A program made the position numbers and the translations under genes. DNA of 64,000 nucleotides from Lujinxingia sediminis (lineage in GTDB: Bacteria > Myxococcota_A > Bradymonadia > Bradymonadales > Bradymonadaceae), in NCBI RefSeq assembly GCF_004005565.1, contig NZ_SADD01000014.1, forward strand, positions 1 through 64,000, written 5' to 3'. Positions 43,721 to 52,119 of the stretch are shown here, one piece after another. The notes below the pieces were generated by a model. It was not told where the DNA came from. It made no database searches and saw only the letters and a program-made list of their open reading frames with translations. Within the stretch, counting starts at the first letter, position 1. Each line of letters begins with the position of its first letter.

Positions 43721-43832
43721 CGAGATCGAGCCCGAGCACGAGTACGAGTACCAGTACGAGCCCGAGTACGAGTACCAGTACGAGCCCGAGTACCAGTACG
43801 AGTACCAGTACGAGCCCGAGTACCAGTACGAG
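43721..43832. repeat. Hexamer microsatellite-like array (GAGTAC/CAGTAC/GAGCCC)
   Basis: About 18 hexamers of three types, CGAGTA-, CAGTAC- and GAGCCC-like, repeat in higher-order groups such as GAGTACCAGTACGAGCCC. Both strands read through as Tyr/Glu/Gln- or Ser/Tyr-rich peptides, which I take as artefacts of the repeat. Confidence 0.85.
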
Positions 43833-44499
43833 ATTCGGGAGGGGGGAGGTGACCCGGGTCGGAAGGCGTTGCGGGAGCGCGCCGTGGGGGAGGTGACCCG
43901 GGTCGGAAGGCGCACATGGAGCGGGTTTTGAGGCTTAGCAGCGCTCCGAAGGCGTTGCGGGAGCGCGCCGTGGGGGCGGCGGCCCGGAGCCTCGGCGGTA
44001 GGCCGGGCGGCATTTTCGCCCTGGCGAAGCTCAAAAAAGGCGCGTGGGGTGGCTCGAGAGGCCTGGCGAGGCTCGGGAGGCCAGACGGGCTCCGGGGCGA
44101 GGGGGTGCTCTTCACCCTAACGTGGTAGAAGTGCTCCGGGGCCAGAGGGTGTTGAGCCTCGAAGGGGGAAGAAGGTTTCTGGCCCGGGAGGCGTATTAAG
44201 GCTCCGAGCTCAGAGGGCCTCTGGTCTGGGAGGCTTAGCGGCGCTCGGAGACAAGACCGGGTCTGGTTTCGGGGGGAGTCGGTCACCCCAAATGGGTAGG
44301 CGATGGTCGGGAGGACCCGGATGTGGGGGGGAGGGGTCAATGCATGAGCATGAAGTCGTGGTGAGGCGGCAGGCCGTCGGGCGTGCTGTGCGTGGTTATG
44401 GGAAGTCGGCCAGTTATTCTTTGCACAAAAAATCCCCCCCCGTTCGACCTATGAGGTGCGGTCATACGAGATGAGTTTAATCTGAAAACGGGAGGCGTT
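43833..44499. other. Gene-free, repeat-rich GC DNA upstream of the 44500 lipoprotein
   Basis: Short duplications include GGTGACCCGGGTCGGAAGG (43848 and 43893 regions), GGCGTTGCGGGAGCGCGCC (43865 and 43951 regions) and GAGGCTTAGCAGCGCTCCGA (43930, with a variant near 44228). No frame has a credible start or family. The promoter for 44500 must lie near its right end. Confidence 0.6.
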
Positions 44500-46032
44500 T
44501 TGAAGCAGACTACAAAAAACAGATTGGGGACGACGCTCGGGATGTTGGGGGCGGTGGTGGTGCTGGGGGCGTGCGCCGCGGAGGAGCGTTTTGGCTACGA
44601 GTGTCGGGAGGGGGATTGCCCGCAGATGCGCGAGATCACCGACGATCTGATGGATCAGGTCGAGGTGCAGGGCAGCGACGCGGAGCGCCAGGAGATCGTG
44701 CTGCCAGAGCAGGGGGAGCGTGCGATCTTTGCGGGCACCTACAAGCGCAACAGCGAGAGCGCGAACTTCGAGTTCGAGGGGCGCGCGGGCCAGTGGGTGG
44801 CGATCACGGTGTATTCACGAGGCGTGGTCGATCCCACGTTTAGGGTGCGTGACTTTCACGGATACATCCGCTGGAACCTGACGTATGAGGGGGAGCAGGG
44901 CATGGCGCGGCGCGTGATGATGCTGCCGCGAGACGGAGTCTATCGTCTCGATGTGCTCAGCAATGTTCGCGGCGAGGAGTCCATGAATGTGGATTATGGA
45001 GGGTATGGGGAGGACTCGCATTTTGTGGGGGTGGTCAAAACTCTGGCCCCTCCGCCAGCGCGCCCTCTGGAGGTGGATGGGCGCGCGATGGAGGAGCGTT
45101 TTCTCCATGTCGATAGCGGGCTCTTCGATATCCGAGGCGCGGGCGATGGTCCGGTGGGCGTGTGGGTGGAGTCCTTTCACGATGACGGCCATCCGGTGTA
45201 CGGGCTGCGTCTGGTCAAGGGGGACTTGCGGGCCGATGGGCCTGAGCTTGAGGTCGCCGAGACGCCGATTCGCCACGCGCCCGTGCTCTGGGGGCTTGTC
45301 GATCCGGCGCTCGGCACGCAGGTGCATGTGGACACGGCCACGCATACCAACACCCATGGTTGGTACCGCATCGGGGCGCGCTCGCTAAACGGGTTCGAGC
45401 CCGGCGAGGAGCAGCGCGCGCAGATCACTGGTGAGGCCGGGCAGATCGTGGTGGCGTTTCATCGGAACTGGTCCGGGGAGAAGGCCAGCCTGGAGCTGTC
45501 GCGGGAGGGGGAGGTCGTGGTCGCCGATGCGGATCGCCCCGGCATCGGGGAGCAGTCTCTGTGGATCGGCCCCTCCGATATGGCGGTCTATCTGGAGGAG
45601 GCGGCCACCTTTGAGGCGGTGCTCACCAACCCGCAGGAGACGCCGCTCTACAACGCCAAACTTAAAGTCGAAGTCAAAGAGCCGCTGGCCGTCTGGGAGG
45701 TTCGGCCGACCACCGAGTACACCACTCTGGAGTACAGAGAGCGGATGGATGCGCGTCGCAGCGAGTTTGTTTTTCTGGATGTGAAAGAGCCCACCGAGAT
45801 CACGTTCCATCTCAGCGGGGGATATGTGGCGCGAGGCCCCTCGTCGAGCCGTGATATGGATCTCTATATCTATGCGGTGGACTCGCCGGATGAGCCGATC
45901 GTCGCGTCGAGCGGTCCGGAGGGGGAGCGCGGGGTCAGAACCCTCGACGAGGGGCGTTATCTGCTTCATGCGCACCCTTATGCGCCTCAGATCGCCGGGT
46001 TTCAGCTCAGCGCGTCGTTTTCGGCGCCGTAG
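44500..46032 (+). CDS. Surface lipoprotein with beta-sandwich repeats
   Basis: A 510-aa protein starting at TTG 44500 behind GGGAGGCG. The signal TLGMLGAVVVLGACAAEE has the lipobox LGAC. Mature segments AIFAGTYKRNSESANFEFEG, AGQWVAITVYSRGVVDPTF and DGVYRLDVLSNVRG parallel the middle regions of the two large lipoproteins at 26-31 kb (FAGT..., GDWFELTVFTRGLPSP, GDYTVTIAN), so they share a module. It lacks the Cys repeats and P domain. It ends with LDEGRYLLHAHPYAPQIAGF and a strand. Function unknown; probably outer-surface exposed. Confidence 0.8.
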   Translation: MKQTTKNRLGTTLGMLGAVVVLGACAAEERFGYECREGDCPQMREITDDLMDQVEVQGSDAERQEIVLPEQGERAIFAGTYKRNSESANFEFEGRAGQWVAITVYSRGVVDPTFRVRDFHGYIRWNLTYEGEQGMARRVMMLPRDGVYRLDVLSNVRGEESMNVDYGGYGEDSHFVGVVKTLAPPPARPLEVDGRAMEERFLHVDSGLFDIRGAGDGPVGVWVESFHDDGHPVYGLRLVKGDLRADGPELEVAETPIRHAPVLWGLVDPALGTQVHVDTATHTNTHGWYRIGARSLNGFEPGEEQRAQITGEAGQIVVAFHRNWSGEKASLELSREGEVVVADADRPGIGEQSLWIGPSDMAVYLEEAATFEAVLTNPQETPLYNAKLKVEVKEPLAVWEVRPTTEYTTLEYRERMDARRSEFVFLDVKEPTEITFHLSGGYVARGPSSSRDMDLYIYAVDSPDEPIVASSGPEGERGVRTLDEGRYLLHAHPYAPQIAGFQLSASFSAP

Positions 46033-46234
46033 TGAGCGCGATGCGCATCGTCCCACACCGCAAAGCGGGGCGCATTGCCCCCCCGGGAAAAAACCTTTAT
46101 TGCCCCACCTGGATGAGGGGGCTAAGGTTTGCGGCCATGTGAAGAAGCAGTAAACGCGTGGCGCTACTCTTCGGCTTGAAACGCATGCCGGGCGCGCGTG
46201 GTGGTCAACCCTGGTAGTTGCAGACGGGCAGACG

Positions 46235-47869
46235 ATGTCGAAGAAAGTCGTGATCCTCGGTGGTGGTGTCGGTGGGATGAGCGCGGCTCAGGAGCTCGCT
46301 GAGCGTGGTTTTGATGTGGAGGTTTACGAGCGTCTGGAGGTGCTCGGCGGCAAGGCGCGCAGCATTCCGGTTCCGGACTCCGCCAGCGGGGGGCGAAAGC
46401 CCCTGCCCGGGGAGCATGGCTTTCGCTTCTTTCCGAGCTTCTACAAACACACCTTCGACACGATGAAGCGCATTCCCTACGGCACCAACCGCCGCGGGGT
46501 CTACGACAACCTCATTGAGACCACGCACGTGATGGCGGCGCGCGAGGGAATGACCGAGATTTCGTTTCCGCTCTATCTGCCCGAGCGCCTCGATGACTGG
46601 GAGATGCTCTACCGCCTTATTGTGAAGAATGAGGCGAATATCCCGCGCAGCGAAATGCTCTTTTTTGCGCGTAAGGTGCTGCAGTTTCTCACCGCCTGCA
46701 CCGAGCGGCGCAACACCGAGTACGACGACATCACCTGGTGGGATTTTGTGGAGGCCGACGGCAAGTCCAAGGAGTACGTGGACTTTCTGGCCGTGGGGCT
46801 CACCCGCGATCTGGTGGCGATGCAGGCCGAGATCTCAAGCTCGCGTACCGTGGCACGCATCTACGTGCAGCTGATGCTGGGGATTCTGCAGCCCTGGCTG
46901 CACGTCGACAGCATCCTCAACGGTCCGACCAGCCGGGTGTGGATCGACCCCTGGGAGGCGTACCTCACCCAGCTCGGTGTGAACTTCCATACGGGGGCCA
47001 GCGTGGACTCCTTTGAGTTCGACGCGAGCAGCGGGCGCATCAGCGGGGTGAATATCACCCAGGGGAGCGAGACCTTTAAGGTGGAGGCCGACTACTATGT
47101 CAGCGCGCTGCCGGTGGAGGTGATGGCCCAGAAGGTCACATCGCAGATGGGACAAAAAGATCCGATGCTGGCCACGCTCGACCAGCTGCAGACGGGCTGG
47201 ATGAACGGGATTTTGTTCTTCTTGAACAAAAATATCTCGCTCAACCACGGGCATATCCTCTATGTGGACAGTCCCTGGGCGCTGACCTCGATCTTCTCGC
47301 AGAGTTTCTGGGAGGACATCGATCTTGATGAGTACGGCAACGGGGAGCTCGAGGGGATTCTGTCGATCTGCATCTCCGACTGGAATACCCCGGGGGTGCT
47401 CTACGGCAAGGCCGCGCGCGATTGCAGCGCCGAGGAGATCAAGGAGGAGGTCTGGGCGCAGATCACACGGCGCCTGAACGACACCGGCACCATCTACCTG
47501 GAGCCGGGTGACGTCATCACGTGGTTCCTCTCGCCAACGATCGATATTCAGCCGGGAGAGCCGACGAAGAACACCGAGCCGCTCCTGCTGAACACGGCGG
47601 GCTCGCTGCGCTACCGGCCGGAGGCCGCCTCGCAGATCGAGAACCTCTTTCTGGCGAGCGATTACGTGCGTACGAACACGGACCTTGCGACGATGGAGTC
47701 GGCCAATGAGGCGGCCCGGCGCGCGGTCAACGGGATCCTGGGCCGGGAAGGCTGGATGCTGGGGTTATGCCGGCTCTACGAGCTGGAGGAGCCGCTGATC
47801 TTTAAGCCGGCACGCGCCATCGACCGCCTGCGCTTTAAAATGGGTCTTCCCCAGCTCGATTATCTTTGA
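46235..47869 (+). CDS. FAD-dependent amine-oxidase/phytoene-desaturase-like oxidoreductase
   Basis: A 544-aa protein. The N-terminal dinucleotide-binding motif is VVILGGGVGGMSAAQELAER, followed by VEVYERLEVLGGKARS, the second FAD motif. An insert with KPLPGEHGFRFFPSFYKHTF is typical of the bacterial hydroxysqualene dehydroxylase / carotenoid desaturase-related group. The C-terminal FAD-binding end is NLFLASDYVRTNTDLATMES with ANEAARRAVNGIL. It oxidises a lipid or isoprenoid substrate, identity unknown. There are no carotenoid or hopanoid genes nearby to settle it. It stands alone as a transcription unit. Confidence 0.85.
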   Translation: MSKKVVILGGGVGGMSAAQELAERGFDVEVYERLEVLGGKARSIPVPDSASGGRKPLPGEHGFRFFPSFYKHTFDTMKRIPYGTNRRGVYDNLIETTHVMAAREGMTEISFPLYLPERLDDWEMLYRLIVKNEANIPRSEMLFFARKVLQFLTACTERRNTEYDDITWWDFVEADGKSKEYVDFLAVGLTRDLVAMQAEISSSRTVARIYVQLMLGILQPWLHVDSILNGPTSRVWIDPWEAYLTQLGVNFHTGASVDSFEFDASSGRISGVNITQGSETFKVEADYYVSALPVEVMAQKVTSQMGQKDPMLATLDQLQTGWMNGILFFLNKNISLNHGHILYVDSPWALTSIFSQSFWEDIDLDEYGNGELEGILSICISDWNTPGVLYGKAARDCSAEEIKEEVWAQITRRLNDTGTIYLEPGDVITWFLSPTIDIQPGEPTKNTEPLLLNTAGSLRYRPEAASQIENLFLASDYVRTNTDLATMESANEAARRAVNGILGREGWMLGLCRLYELEEPLIFKPARAIDRLRFKMGLPQLDYL

Positions 47870-48064
47870 GCCCCGGAGGGCACGCGCAGCACGGGCTGGC
47901 GAGGCGGAAAATCCTTTCCTTCGGCAGCTTGCGGGCGTATGCTCGCCGCACCTGATAAGCACGCAATATGTTCGCCTCACCGCCTCCCTCCCCTCGCGGA
48001 GATCGGGCGAGGCAAAGCTTGCCCGAGACTTCGGAGCCCGGGCGCGCCACATGAGGTTGGATCA

Positions 48065-50671
48065 ATGTTGGACGTAGAGTCGAAAGGATGGATGGAGCAA
48101 CGCGTGCGGAGCTTCATGCCCGAAGGTGCTCTGAAGGATTCCAATAAACTCTTTCGAGCCCGGGTGGTGGTGGCGCTCTCGTTTGCGCTGGCGGTTTTTG
48201 GGCCGATTTATGCGGCGATCCTCTTTTTGGTCACCGGCACGCGAGCCGAGCCTATTGCGACGGTGCTGGCAACTCTCGGGGTGGTGGCCGGGCCATTTTT
48301 GATGAAGGCGCGGGTGCCGCTGGTGGTGGTGGGCAACTGGCTGACCTTCTGCGGGTATGCGCTCTTTGCCTTTGTGGCCTCGCGGGAGCTGGGGTTGGCG
48401 GTGCTGATCTGGCAGGTGGTCTTTGCGATGTTTGCCGCGCTGATCGCCGGCAAGCGCTCCGCGCTGGGCTGGCTTGTGATCATGTCGGCGACGACGGCGT
48501 ATTTTTACGTCAGTCTTATCCGCGGGGCACCGCCGGAGGGGGTGCTGCTTAATACCACGCAGCTGATCTGGGAGATGAGCCTTGTCATCGGCATGTTTGC
48601 CGCGGTCATGGTGCTCACGCTGACCTATGAGACGATCAAGGAGTGGGCGATCGCCGAGGTCCGTCGCAGTGAGGCGCAAACCCGGGCGATCTTTGATGCG
48701 GCACCCGACGGGATCCTGATGCTGAGCAGCCGCGGGGAGGTCGGGCGAGCGAACGCCGCGGCGATGGCGCTGCTGGGCTATGAGCATCAGGAGCTTCTGA
48801 AAACCCCTTTCGTCACCATGGTCCCCCAGATCGCGCAGTCTTCACCCACCTCGCCGCACGCGAGTGAGGGGGCGTCGCAGGATGGCGAGGAGGAGGTCTT
48901 CAGCAAGGTGCGCCCCAACCGCGAGGGCATCAGCGCCTGGCTCGGACACGGCCATGAGACCGAGGCCCACAGGCGAGATGGGCACGCGTTTCCGGCCGAG
49001 CTCAGCCTGACGCGGATCGATGAGGAAGAGCGTTTCGTGGCGATTCTGCGCGATATCACCGAGCGTCGCGAGTTTCAGGAGAGCCTCAAAATTGCGCGCG
49101 ATCAGGCCGTGGAAGCCAACCACGCCAAGAGCCGTTTTCTGGCCAATATCAGCCACGAGCTGCGCACGCCGCTCAACGCGATTATCGGCTACAGCGAGCT
49201 GATCCTCGATGATTTGCAGGAGCTTGAGACGGTCGACACGGCCGAACTTCGCCCCGATGTGACCAAGATCGGAAAGGCGGGGCGTCACCTGCTCGGGCTG
49301 ATCAACCAGGTGCTGGATCTGGCCAAGGTCGAGGCGGGCAAGATGGACGTGTACGTCGAGACGATCGATGTGCATGAGCTTCTCGAGGAGGTCTCGGACA
49401 CCATCATGCCGGTGATCTCCAAGAACAAAAATGTGCTGGAGGTTAGCCTTGCGCACGCGCCGCGCACGCTGCGATCGGACCGCATGAAGTTGCGCCAGGT
49501 GCTGCTCAACCTGCTCTCCAACGCCTCGAAGTTCACCGAAGAGGGTTCGATCGAGGTGCGCGTGGTGCAGATCAACGCGGCGCAATGCTGCTTCGAGGTG
49601 ATCGACTCCGGTATCGGGATTGCGCCCGAAAAGCTGGAGGCGCTCTTTGAGGCCTTTCGGCAGGCGGATGACTCGACCACCCGCGAGTACGGGGGCACGG
49701 GGCTGGGGCTGACGATCAGCCGACATTTCGCCGAGTTGATGGGCGGCACCCTCGGGGTGGAGAGCGAGATGGGCAGGGGCTCGACCTTTCGCGTGACGAT
49801 CCCGATGTGCCTGGATGAGGTGGGGGTCGAGGAGGGCGAGGCCAGCAGCGACGAGCGCGTGCTGGTGGGGCTGGAGGAGGATTCCAGCCTTGAAGATGAG
49901 CTCGCTGCGCTTCCCGAGGACGCCCCTCGGGTGCTGGTGATCGACGATGACACCACGGTGCACCAGCTGATGACCCGCTACCTGGTCAAGCAGGGCTTTC
50001 GGGTGCATACGACCACCGGCGGTGAAGAGGCGCTGGCGATGGCCAGGCGCGTGCGCCCGGATGTGATCACGCTCGATGTGCTCATGCCCGAGATCGACGG
50101 CTGGGATATGCTCAAGCGGCTTAAGGCAGATGAGGTGCTCAAAGCCATCCCGGTGGTGATGGTGACGATTATCAGTGAGAAGAACCTGGGGATCTCCCTG
50201 GGAGCATCGGATTACCTGACCAAGCCGGTGGATCGTCAGGAGCTCTCGCGGGTGCTGCACACCCACGTGAAGACGCCCGGGGTGGGGCCGGTGCTGGTGG
50301 TCGAGGATGATGCGGCGACCCGTGAACTTCTGATGCGCACGATTCGCAGCGGGGGCTGGTCGGTGCTGGGTGCGCGCGACGGTTTGGAGGCGCTCGATGT
50401 GATCGACGGCGGCATGATGCCCAGCGCCATTTTGCTCGATCTGATGATGCCTCGCCTCGACGGGTTTGGCCTGCTGGAGCGTCTGCGGCGTCGTCCGGAG
50501 GCCGCTCAGATCCCGGTGATTGTGTTCTCTGCGGCCGACCTCGATGCGCGCCAGCGTGAGCGGCTCAGCCAGGATGTGACGCGCATCTTAAAAAAGGGCG
50601 GCTTTGTGAAGCAGCAGCTGCTCAACGATCTTCGCCAGGCCATCGAGTCGAGCAGCGGGGCTTCGCTCTAA
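48065..50671 (+). CDS. Hybrid sensor histidine kinase with two receiver domains
   Basis: About 868 aa from ATG 48065 with GAGG upstream. Residues about 30-195 contain five to six transmembrane helices (VVALSFALAVFGPIYAAILF and following). A PAS domain (about 205-340) starts AIFDAAPDGILMLSSRGEVG. HisKA has the phospho-acceptor His near residue 364 in FLANISHELRTPLNAIIGYS. HATPase has the N box, SGIGIAPEKLEALFEAF and GTGLGLTISRHF near 540. Receiver 1 starts VLVIDDDTTVHQLM (Asp in TLDVLMPEIDGW) and receiver 2 starts VLVVEDDAATRELL (Asp in LLDLMMPRLDGF). Both phospho-Asp sites are intact. A phosphorelay output partner is not encoded nearby. Confidence 0.92.
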   Translation: MLDVESKGWMEQRVRSFMPEGALKDSNKLFRARVVVALSFALAVFGPIYAAILFLVTGTRAEPIATVLATLGVVAGPFLMKARVPLVVVGNWLTFCGYALFAFVASRELGLAVLIWQVVFAMFAALIAGKRSALGWLVIMSATTAYFYVSLIRGAPPEGVLLNTTQLIWEMSLVIGMFAAVMVLTLTYETIKEWAIAEVRRSEAQTRAIFDAAPDGILMLSSRGEVGRANAAAMALLGYEHQELLKTPFVTMVPQIAQSSPTSPHASEGASQDGEEEVFSKVRPNREGISAWLGHGHETEAHRRDGHAFPAELSLTRIDEEERFVAILRDITERREFQESLKIARDQAVEANHAKSRFLANISHELRTPLNAIIGYSELILDDLQELETVDTAELRPDVTKIGKAGRHLLGLINQVLDLAKVEAGKMDVYVETIDVHELLEEVSDTIMPVISKNKNVLEVSLAHAPRTLRSDRMKLRQVLLNLLSNASKFTEEGSIEVRVVQINAAQCCFEVIDSGIGIAPEKLEALFEAFRQADDSTTREYGGTGLGLTISRHFAELMGGTLGVESEMGRGSTFRVTIPMCLDEVGVEEGEASSDERVLVGLEEDSSLEDELAALPEDAPRVLVIDDDTTVHQLMTRYLVKQGFRVHTTTGGEEALAMARRVRPDVITLDVLMPEIDGWDMLKRLKADEVLKAIPVVMVTIISEKNLGISLGASDYLTKPVDRQELSRVLHTHVKTPGVGPVLVVEDDAATRELLMRTIRSGGWSVLGARDGLEALDVIDGGMMPSAILLDLMMPRLDGFGLLERLRRRPEAAQIPVIVFSAADLDARQRERLSQDVTRILKKGGFVKQQLLNDLRQAIESSSGASL

Positions 50672-50685
50672 GCCGAGCGCGTCGT

Positions 50686-52119
50686 TCAGCGGGTTTCCAG
50701 GATGATGAGGCCCGGGCTGAATACGCGGTGGGTGACGGAGCGACCGACCAGAGCCTGAATGCGGGCCAGTCGGCGCGCGATGTCTCGGGGCTCGAAGCCG
50801 GGGAACTTGCCGCGGGCGTACGCGTTGGCCACGCGGTGGCGAGGTGAGAGGGGGCGGGCCAGCGATTTGGTGGCTTCGACGGCGCGGCTGGCGAGCTCTT
50901 CGGCCAGGATCAGCGCGTCGGAGGGCGGGCGGTCCGGGTGCAGGCCCCGCTGGGCGTTGTGGAGGATCTCCAAAGTGAGGGGCATCGCCTCGGCGCGGAA
51001 GTTATGCAAAAGCGCCAGCGCGCGGGGATCGTCGGGCGCGGCAACCGGCGATGCGTCACGGTGCAAGGCGGGGTGAACGGCGGCCTTGCGAGGCTCGGGA
51101 GGGCGGCGAGTCAGCGAGGCGACCGCGTCGAGGACCTCGTCGATGTTGGCGCAGCGCTGTCCGAAGAGGTTGGGCAAGAAGAGGGGCTCGGTGCCGGCGA
51201 GCTCTCCGGGGTTGAAGTTGATGACGGGGCGACCGGCCAGGTGGGCTTCCAGGCCGGTGGTGCAGCCGTCGTGGATCACGCAGCGAGCGGCCAGCAGCCA
51301 GGGGGCCACCGAACCTTCGTGGAGCACATGTACATGGGGCAGCCCGGCGAAGATGCGCTCGTAGAGCGCCGGATCTTCGGAGGGGTGGGGACGCAGCACG
51401 ATGGGCTGGTGGCGAAAACGAAGGCTGAGCTCGTGAACCAGGCGCACAAAACGGCTGAGCTGCTCGGTCTGGCGCGCCCAGCTCTCGATGGTGCGCCGGC
51501 GGCTGGCCGAGTTTTCGGGATCAAAGCCGTTGTAGGCGCTAAATACGAAGTCGCGGCCCATGCGGTTGTTGGTGCGCGCCAGGTTGGTGTTGATCAGGAT
51601 GAAGTCGCCGTAGCGGTGGCGCTGGCGTGCGGTGTCGGCCTCAAAATAGGGGCGCCAGCGCGGCAGGTAGAGGTCAAAGCCGGGATGACCGGTGGTCTGG
51701 ATATGCTCGGCCAGGTGGGGAGCGCGTGCGCGGTAGGTGTCGCGCTGGAAGTCGCCCCAGGTCAAAAGAAAGTCGTCGGCGGCCAGGTGGCGCGGATCGA
51801 TGCGGCTGTGCAGGACCTCCCGCCAGCGCTCTTCGGTGCCCGGGTAGACCGCCCCCTCGGTGTCGAGGTGGATGAAGCGAAAGTTTCGTGATTTCAAAAG
51901 GTTATAGTCGTCAAGCCGGTCGGGGAAATGGGGGCGGATGGCGTTTTTGCCAAAATAGACGCCGTGGTCGAGCAGGCGGCACAGGCGCATCAGGGTCTCG
52001 TGCTGGCCGATGTAGATGCGGTTATGGGCGCGGGCGGCCTGCACCGCCATCGCCAGGCGAAAGTCGAGCTCGCGGTTGATGGTCTCGACCGGAAAAAGAA
52101 CAGGAATGGGCGCGCTCAT
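50686..52119 (-). CDS. Surface carbohydrate biosynthesis protein (GT-B/CDP-glycerol-transferase-like)
   Basis: A 477-aa protein. The N-terminus VLFPVETINRELDFRLAMAV, the KNAIRPHFPD and NFRFIHLDTEGAVYPG motifs, and the C-terminal HEGSVAPWLLAARCVIHDGC match the surface carbohydrate biosynthesis family, related to GT-B-fold polysaccharide transferases. The DGCTTGLEAHLAGRPVINF segment is the nucleotide-sugar-binding region typical of capsule-type transferases. Probably adds glycan or polyol phosphate to a surface polymer. Its start overlaps the ABC transporter stop (52116-52119), so the two are coupled. Confidence 0.8.
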   Translation of the reverse strand: MSAPIPVLFPVETINRELDFRLAMAVQAARAHNRIYIGQHETLMRLCRLLDHGVYFGKNAIRPHFPDRLDDYNLLKSRNFRFIHLDTEGAVYPGTEERWREVLHSRIDPRHLAADDFLLTWGDFQRDTYRARAPHLAEHIQTTGHPGFDLYLPRWRPYFEADTARQRHRYGDFILINTNLARTNNRMGRDFVFSAYNGFDPENSASRRRTIESWARQTEQLSRFVRLVHELSLRFRHQPIVLRPHPSEDPALYERIFAGLPHVHVLHEGSVAPWLLAARCVIHDGCTTGLEAHLAGRPVINFNPGELAGTEPLFLPNLFGQRCANIDEVLDAVASLTRRPPEPRKAAVHPALHRDASPVAAPDDPRALALLHNFRAEAMPLTLEILHNAQRGLHPDRPPSDALILAEELASRAVEATKSLARPLSPRHRVANAYARGKFPGFEPRDIARRLARIQALVGRSVTHRVFSPGLIILETR

